NCBI RefSeq assembly: GCF_026230105.1
Contig: NC_079475.1
Span: forward strand, 17,190,125 to 17,254,124
Direction: 5' to 3'
Source of the DNA: Diorhabda sublineata
Taxonomy: Eukaryota > Arthropoda > Insecta > Coleoptera > Chrysomelidae
DNA length: 64,000 bases
The notes below the pieces were generated by a model that saw nothing but the letters and a program-made list of their open reading frames with translations, made no database searches and had not been told where the DNA came from. The position numbers and the translations under genes were made by a program. Shown here one piece after another: positions 57,461-64,000 of this stretch; the stretch's first letter is position 1, and every line of letters starts with the position of its first letter.

Positions 57461-58590
57461 TGAGTGTGTCTCCAGGACTCAAGTTGGTGCGGCGACCCAG
57501 AATAAGTGTTACAGATGAAAACGTCAAAGCTGTAGAAAAACTCATTTTGTAAGACCGACGCAGTACTGTACGCGATATGGCTGAAGAATTAGGCATCCAC
57601 ATAGTTAATATGAAGCTTGGTTTTCGCAAAATATTAGTTACAAAACTTTTGAATTTTGGTTATAAAGAGGAAAGAAAAAATTCATTGCACCGATCATCCA
57701 CCCAGGACTACACTTGGGTACACGACTTCATTCCGGAAGTTAAACGCGCGTCTATAGAGTGGAGAAAAGAAGACAAAGGCGCACCAATTAAAGCTAAGGT
57801 TACACTGTTAGAGGGAAGGTGTTGTGTACCGTATTTCAGTTACAAGACTTTTGAATTTTGGTTATAAAGAGAAAGGAAAAAATTAATTGCACCGATCATC
57901 CACCCAGGACTACACTTGGGTACACGACTTCATTCCGGAAGTTAAACGCGCGTCTATAGAGTGGAGAAAAGAAGACAAAGGCGCACCAATTAAAGCTAAG
58001 GTTACACTGTTAGAGGGAAGGTGTTGTGTACCGTATTTCAGTTACAAGACTTTTGAATTTTGGTTATAAAGAGAAAGGAAAAAATTAATTGCACCGATCA
58101 TCCACCCAGGATTACACTTGGGTACACGACTTCATTCCGGAAGTTAAACGCGCGTCTATAGAGTGGAGAAAAGAAGACAAAGGCGCGCCAATTAAAGGTA
58201 AGGTAACACCGCCAGGGAAGGTGTTGTGTACCGTATTTCGGGCCACGAGAGGAGTAATTGCGGATTTACTTACTTAAAAACGAACTGTCATTGCGCAGTG
58301 AAATTATAAAACGACGCAATATTCGTTCAATATTAATGTAAAATAACGGCAAACCACATATGACTTGACTTACGATGGAGACGTTGAACCAATTGAGTTG
58401 GGAAACGGTGAAACACCCTCCTTGTAGTACCGATTTGTCACCATGCTACTATTATTCATTGAAAGAAGTACTTGGCGGACTACGAGCATCCGAAAGCTTA
58501 TGGAAAGATGGAAAAAGTGATTATTATGTGATACTTGTCAAAATTATCGAATGGAAATTACGAGTTCGTGCGATAATTTTCTATGTCCTT
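57461..58590 (+). pseudogene. Mariner transposase relic with internal triplication
   Basis: The frame from 57461 reads MSVSPGLKLVRRPRISVTDE, NVKAVEKLIL, stop, DRRSTVRDMAEELGIHI (HTH), to 57650. The first catalytic region follows as QDYTWVHDF (Asp at 57706), EVKRASIEWRKEDKGAPIKA. This block is repeated twice more at 202-bp spacing (Asp codons at 57908 and 58110). Only the last unit runs on into TPPGKVLCTVFRATRGVIAD (58204-58262). A piece from 58375 gives LSWETVKHPPCSTDLSPCYY, the third Asp box with Asp replaced by Tyr. The second Asp box is missing. The protein is non-functional. It is distinct from the other mariner lineages in the window. Confidence 0.82.
57640..58245. repeat. 202-bp tandem repeat, three units
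   Basis: Units start at about 57640, 57842 and 58044; equivalent positions are exactly 202 bp apart. Units 1 and 2 are nearly identical. Unit 3 diverges at its right end (acaccgccagggaag instead of acactgttagaggga). The unit spans the first catalytic Asp block of the mariner. Confidence 0.95.
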
Positions 58591-59100
58591 TGAATTGGAT
58601 TAAGCAGTGTTTCGATTAACTCGCTTCGACTTTTAGTGATGAAGTAGCTTCTCGAGCCACCATGTTTCGCTGACTTTCCGACTTCAATCGTGGTCGCTAC
58701 AGGATGAATTCCGTGAACCTTTAGCTGTAAAAAAAGATTTGTTCGCGTTTTACAATCACTCAAAAAAGTGTCGATTTTGGTGCAAAAATCAATTGTAGTG
58801 TTTTAAAAGGCGTCTATAAGTTCGTGACAGTTGATGAATCATAGAACTATCGAAACTAAGCAACAATCGCCTGTATGGGTCTTTCAAGACAAGCCATATC
58901 CAACGACGGTTGATGGTGCACCTAACCAGAATTTGTTTACCAGAAGTGTTCGAAATCAGGAAAACCAATCGCAGAAGATGAATATTTCTACACCACGGCA
59001 ATGCGAGCTCTCACATTTGTGATTAATTAATTTCTTATTTTCGCAGATCAAAAATAAATTGCAAGGTTAACGTTTTTCTACACTTGAAGAAGATCATTGG
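58560..59100 (+). pseudogene. Mariner relic, lineage A copy 3
   Basis: DNA and codon matches to the 9.2- and 30.9-kb copies: gtgcgataattttctat, attaactcgcttcgac and ctacaggatgaattccgtga (N-terminal HTH, 58566-58710). A deleted middle follows, then KQQSPVWVFQDKP (58860-58900, downstream of the first Asp) and cgagctctcacatttgtg near 59005. Stops and deletions run throughout. Confidence 0.72.
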
Positions 59101-59104
59101 TGTT

Positions 59105-60985
59105 GCAGATTTTTTGCGTTTTTCCTGTAACCTGGTGAATCAGATTACGAGTCAAATGGCCGACGATAGGGAATAATATCACCGTAGCTGTACCCACCCG
59201 CTCCCCATTTAAATTGAATTTTTCAAAAAACAAAAAAAAATCTCCAATCCGAGAAGGACCCTTTTAACTTACTAGAGCTCTTTTTTTGTTTTATTTCGAC
59301 CAATAGTCGCAGCTTACCTTCTTTTCTAGCCAGGACAGCACCCATAACCCAACAGAATCTTTACAACCCCAGCCCTACAGAAGAGCAGTTCCTATATCAG
59401 GGCCAACTCCAACAAACCTTTCCTATACCCAATTTCCCTTATCTACCAAAAAGTTTTTCCAACAAATCTCTCTCTTACCTGTAGAAGGGATTGATGCATT
59501 CAAATAAAATGTTTTGGAGGTACCTCAATCGTTATCGAAAAAATTCTTCGAACAATTGATTCAAGCGCATGCATAAGTCTATTGATCACTTTCGTGATTA
59601 TGACTATGGTTATAGCTAGTTACAAAATAATCGTTGAATTACAGTATTCAATACTGTCCCTAGGATCTCATAGATCTATCTTGATTATATTTGCCAAATT
59701 TCTGGGCAAAAATAACAGAAGAAATGTGTGTAGAAAATTTATAAATAAATAGTACCCTCCCGCTTTAAGAATTATTTTTGGTTGGTATACGACTCAACAC
59801 AAATACAATTATTCTTCTAGTTCAACACTTCAACTAATCAAAGTTTATCAATAGATTCTTCTATAAAATTGATTATAAACATTACCGCACATAAGTTAGT
59901 TATTTCTGATTAAATTTCAGTGGAAAATTCGACACTGCCAACATTTTGTAATTTACGTTGAATTGAAAGAGCTTGTACCAAAGCAAAATACATTAGTTTG
60001 TATACTTAATGAAAAGTTTGAGCGTAGCACCTGGTGGAAACCTTGTTATCCTTACTAGAAACATTAATCAGAGTTTATTGCCCGTGTTCGCAATTTCGTT
60101 ATAATGTAACATCGCATTCATCCTCCTAAAATGTATCACTTAGGTAGGGAAATTTTTTTTAATCCCATTAGAAGACAAATGAAAAATTGAGTGTGGTATG
60201 TCTAATTAAATTCCTTGGAATTAATAACAACCAAATACAAAGTAGATAGGCATACTTTTACATCGTAGTTTAGTTTGATTTGATAAGATTGAACGCTTAA
60301 GAAATATTTTTCATGAATATCACGTTAACAATTATTAAGACATAAAAAGATAATGTAAATTTAATTGAGATAATGAGAAGACAATAGAATGCAAAGTAAC
60401 TGCATAAAACTAACTACACATCATCAAGTACAGTCTTCAAAAAGAATCAAACGTAAAATACATCGACCAGAAAGTACCTATTTCCCGGACGCTTTTCCTT
60501 TGAAAAATAACAACTTTTTCTCCTAAAATATGACATACATACTTACCGGACAAAGCCGGAAAGTTAAATACGTTGTTGTCATTGTATGTACCTAGTAACC
60601 ACATATTATTTTGAAAATCTACATAGGCATTAGAAGTATGCAGTTCATCATTATCGTAGAAATGGAATAACAACTCACTAATTTGACATCTTAATAATTC
60701 AAGTTCTTTAGTTTAGATGGTTTTTGGTTGCGATTATTGCAAAACTCATGGAAAGCAGCAGTTAAAGTGAGATATTCGAAGAGTGGAAGTCGAGATGCGA
60801 AAGTATTTATAGTATATTCACGAAATATATGGATTCAAAGAAATTTGACTTATTTGTCACAAAAATCAGAAATCGTTAAACCTTCGACTATATGGAGTAT
60901 CTACTCTATGCTGAAAAATACGATTTCAGTTGAAACAACACTTTCTCCTTAGCCAATGGGCGTTTCTGATGGATTTCTTCGTTAC
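59105..60985. other. Spacer with a GC-richer patch
   Basis: 59190-59490 is less AT-rich and carries a Pro/Gln-biased plus-strand stretch. On the minus strand it has splice-like sites: acceptor tctgtag at about 59380 and donor AAG|GTAAGC at about 59320. No protein family is recognised. The rest is AT-rich. Confidence 0.35.
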
Positions 60986-61010
60986 AACATTACAATAAGT
61001 TCGCATTAAA

Positions 61011-61665
61011 CTATTCGTTGATAGTTTTTCCTGTTTCAAGATAGTCAATGAAAATTATCCTACGCGCATCCCAAAAAACCGACGCTACGACCTTGCCTAC
61101 AGATGGAACGGTCCTTGTCTTCTTTGAAGCAGGTCCTCCCTTTCCCCCATTATTTTGATTGTTCTTTTGTTTCGGTTGTGAAATGAAGGATCCACGTTTC
61201 ATCCATGAATATAAAACTTTGGCTTTTTTCTGTGAAACATCGAAAATTACTCGATAGAAACATCACGTCGCTGTGTTTTTTCCATTTTGAGCAAACATGG
61301 CACCCATCTTGCGCACCGCTCTCTTGTGCAAATTTCCAGTTAATATGCGATGTACCGCACTTTTTGAAATGCCTACTATGTCTGCTAGCTCGCGCTTTTT
61401 CAGTCGACGATCATCTAGTCATCACCTCATTTGTCGACCACAGCGATACTGGTCCTCGCAGGTCGTACGGCTCGTTTAAACTCTACAACCCAATATTTTA
61501 CTGTTAATAACGAAGGAGCAGTCTCATCCAGAGTAGAGTCTAGTTCAGCTTTTATATTGTTTGGGCTAATACCTTTCAAACAAAACTATTGTATCACATA
61601 ACGATGACCAATTTTTAAAGCAACTACTGCCATCTCTAGATCAGACCGGGTACTTCTGGGATCAT
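61011..61665 (-). pseudogene. Mariner relic, lineage C copy 2
   Basis: The right terminal sequence 61630-61665 (gccatctctagatcagaccg) matches the edge of the 26.2-27.2 kb copy. Minus-strand pieces: IKAELDSTLDE (about 61560-61520), then a stretch from 61202 reading SKKTRTVPSVGKVVASVFWD, ARRIIFIDYLETGKTINE. These follow the position of the first catalytic Asp in the SETMAR-like mariner. The second and third Asp boxes and the left end are missing. Confidence 0.78.
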
Positions 61666-61937
61666 CCCCGTCGAACGGCAGTACTGGGAGACAGAACAGT
61701 TGTATATAATAACTAAAACCAGTTTAAATGAACATTTCACAAACTTACAGTAGGTATTATCACATAATTTCGATTACTATAAGAATTATTGAAGACATTT
61801 CAAGTTTATTATTTAGGAAGAACATTATATCATTCATATACTTAAAATACCAATTCTTCATTTCTCAGGTAAGAGATGCAGGGTTTTTAGTTCAAATGAA
61901 CATGTACTTTTTCCCGTATAAAATTCGGTAAGCTTCT

Positions 61938-62255
61938 AATAAACCGTCAGTCTACGTGAACTCATCATCTCCACTGTTTACCAATGAAAACATCGAATCG
62001 TAAAGATAAATGCATTTCTACTGCGATAAGCAGTAGCGTCGTTAGGTGAGATTCATTTAATTCATAAATTTCTTCAAATGGATAGAAATATGGAATTGTT
62101 TAAACCCTTGGCGAATGAAGACAATGAAATTGCACAATGTAGTGAGAAATAAGACAGATATGCATTTAATAATTAAGATATACAAACACAGCAAGTTATT
62201 TTGAATATATTCGGAAGGAAAATATTCAGAAATCTGATAATGCAATCATAGTAAG
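61938..62255. repeat. Unidentified repeat F, copy B (inverted)
   Basis: Reverse-complement partner of 56208-56600, about 5.3 kb away, lacking the 60-base segment. The similarity is strongest between 61960 and 62160. Confidence 0.85.
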
Positions 62256-62259
62256 AGTT

Positions 62260-63550
62260 ATTGAATTAAATGTAAAGTGAGTAATTGAATTCTCCATTTA
62301 TCGAGTAGTAGATTGTCCAGAATACAATTATATCAAGTTAGACACATTATGTTAAGTTTTGTCAGCATGTGGATCGTTCAATGACGACAAGATTATTTGC
62401 GTCAGATAAAAGACTACCGAAGTTATAATAGACGAATGGGGTAAAAAAGGGCTCAGTTCACGTCTGGTACCCTATTTAAACCAAACTTCCTCACAGGCAG
62501 GTACATTTTAATCATCTATTCACGTTAGTTGTAGCAAGTTAATGAGGTATAATAATGATTTTTTTACAAATTTCAAGTAGGATTAGATTTGATTTGAGTG
62601 CATCTCTCTAAATAACGACGTATAATGTTGTCCAATCTATAATGATATACATATTTTCAAAAGTAATATTAATGATTAATGATAAATTCTTAAAATGAGA
62701 TATCTACGCCTATGTTAGATCAAACAAAATTGTTGGCAACGGTTTTTATAATCTGCAGCTGATATAAATTAATATAAGATTGCTTTTGTTGCAGTCATAA
62801 CCATCTCAATATTGGTGAAAATTTTGCTAATGTACATAGTTAAGACCCACATAAATTAAATATGGCAGTTGTGTGGAAAACTGAATGGAAAATATTCACC
62901 ATTTATTGAGTATTTTGAAAAGAAAGAATCTAATAACTATTAACAACAAAAGTAATTATAATTTATACATTTACCTATCAATGAAAATACCACAATAATA
63001 TTGGTGATATCGTAAAGTTATCGTTAATTAATTCAACTCACTCATTACAATTCCAAAATATACAACTTTATGTTCAACCTCCCTGTAAATGGATTGAGTA
63101 TGTTTTTAGTGTGTTATCAGAGAAAAAGTATTTTCTGTGGTGTCTATTTTCCTCCAAATTTCCTAAAAGTACCCATTTTTTTCTTCTTTGACAACCAGTT
63201 AATGAACTTATCTAATTCTGTTTCAAGATGTAAAAAAAGTGTCGATTTGAATACTTAATTAAATTCGAACAAAGAAAACAGGGCTTTTTTTAGTCCAAAA
63301 AATTCTAGTTTCCAATTTCGTGGAAATAATTTGAATATTTTCTATCATGCCGTTTGATATGTAAATTTAAGTGTAATGTTCCCAAAATTCAACTGTAATG
63401 TTTCAATTAACCATTCCGCTACTAAGTCTGAGGAATTGTTAGCGAATCTCAGTCAAAATTTCAGAACGCATAAGAATTGTAAATGAAGGTAATGACTGTA
63501 ACAAGAAATACATTTCCATTTCAAAGAGATTTGATACAACTGAAGACATC
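62260..63550. other. Spacer, nothing recognised
   Basis: AT-rich; only chance frames. Confidence 0.5.

Positions 63551-63553
<3 letters not shown>

Positions 63554-63611
<58 letters not shown>
63554..63611. repeat. (TA)n microsatellite
   Basis: About 29 uninterrupted units. Open frames on both strands across it are artefacts of the repeat. Confidence 0.97.
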
Positions 63612-63615
<4 letters not shown>

Positions 63616-64000
63616 GTTGCCAATGTGTGGAGCAGTGGTGCTACCCATGCGACTCGCGTATTGCAATATCTCTTCATTTCTGTCAAATCATACAAAAGGA
63701 AGCATGTAGATTATGATTACGTATCATTTCTACTGATAAAAAAGTCGTTAGATCAATTTCTAAAAGCTGAAGTATCGTCAAAATAAAATTGACATGCACC
63801 CTATGTACCTTTATTTCTGCGGTGAGAATAATAACAATTAACTATGTAAATATTTAATTTATGACGATTGACTTATAGCAGTATCACCTTCAAAACAGAG
63901 CAATGTCGACTTATTCACTTTTATTCTCCAATATTTCTGGTTTTTCGTGCTCAAAAATCTCTTATACTAGTGTAAATATTTGAACATATTTTTACCTGAA
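63612..64000. other. Spacer to window end
   Basis: Nothing recognised. Confidence 0.5.

Noticed and set aside
1..64000. LTR retrotransposons, CRISPR arrays, rRNA genes or endogenous viral genes
   Set aside because: No paired long terminal repeats, spaced short repeats, rRNA-like sequence or recognisable viral proteins were seen.

Overview
This is an AT-rich eukaryotic window that reads as an insect transposon graveyard. I could not recognise any intact host gene, rRNA gene, CRISPR array or operon. The evidence for an arthropod, most likely an insect, is the mix of decayed mobile elements: several mariner lineages, Tc1/mariner-superfamily transposases with a DUF4817-like N-terminal domain, four piggyBac copies, a hAT fragment, several LINE (Jockey/CR1/R1-like) fragments and a Penelope-like GIY-YIG fragment. 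A beetle would fit this mix, but the sequence does not prove it. Almost every coding stretch is broken by stops and frameshifts, so most long open frames here are accidental.

Layout, left half. 0.4-4.2 kb holds a LINE reverse transcriptase relic and a composite of direct and inverted repeats. 5.3-7.6 kb holds a LINE relic, a hammerhead-like motif and a full-length but dead Tc1/mariner-type element (6361-7580) with about 115-bp inverted repeats and TA flanks. 9.2-10.2 kb is a mariner relic. 10.5-11.2 and 16.1-16.8 kb are two copies of one segment with a possible Crypton-like tyrosine recombinase motif; the second copy sits between 133-bp direct repeats. 14.9-15.3 kb is another Tc1/mariner relic. 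18.5-18.9 kb is a LINE RNase H tail. 20.25-21.75 kb is a piggyBac that kept both protein ends but lost its catalytic core. 24.02-24.89 kb is a mariner with the same kind of internal deletion. 26.2-27.2 kb is a third mariner lineage.

Layout, right half. 30.9-32.3 kb is a mariner relic split by a 718-bp hAT element with a perfect 8-bp target duplication. 34.2-34.9 kb is a piggyBac relic, 35.9-36.7 kb a LINE, 38.6-39.2 kb a mariner, and 41.3-42.4 kb a Penelope-like GIY-YIG fragment next to an antisense LINE and a second hammerhead-like motif. 45.7-46.0 kb is a LINE. 47.2-48.8 kb is a dead piggyBac. 50.18-52.44 kb is the best preserved element: a piggyBac with TTAA flanks, inverted termini, palindromic subterminal repeats and all catalytic aspartates. 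53.1-54.0 kb is a LINE beside a Tc1/mariner tail. 57.5-58.6 kb is a mariner whose catalytic region is tandemly triplicated (202-bp unit). 58.56-59.1 and 61.0-61.7 kb are further mariner relics. 56.2 and 62.0 kb carry an unidentified repeat family in inverted orientation.

The genes do not form a pathway. The biological story is repeated invasion, internal deletion and nesting of mobile elements. Family calls rest on motif recognition by eye, and boundaries are approximate unless a target duplication is given.
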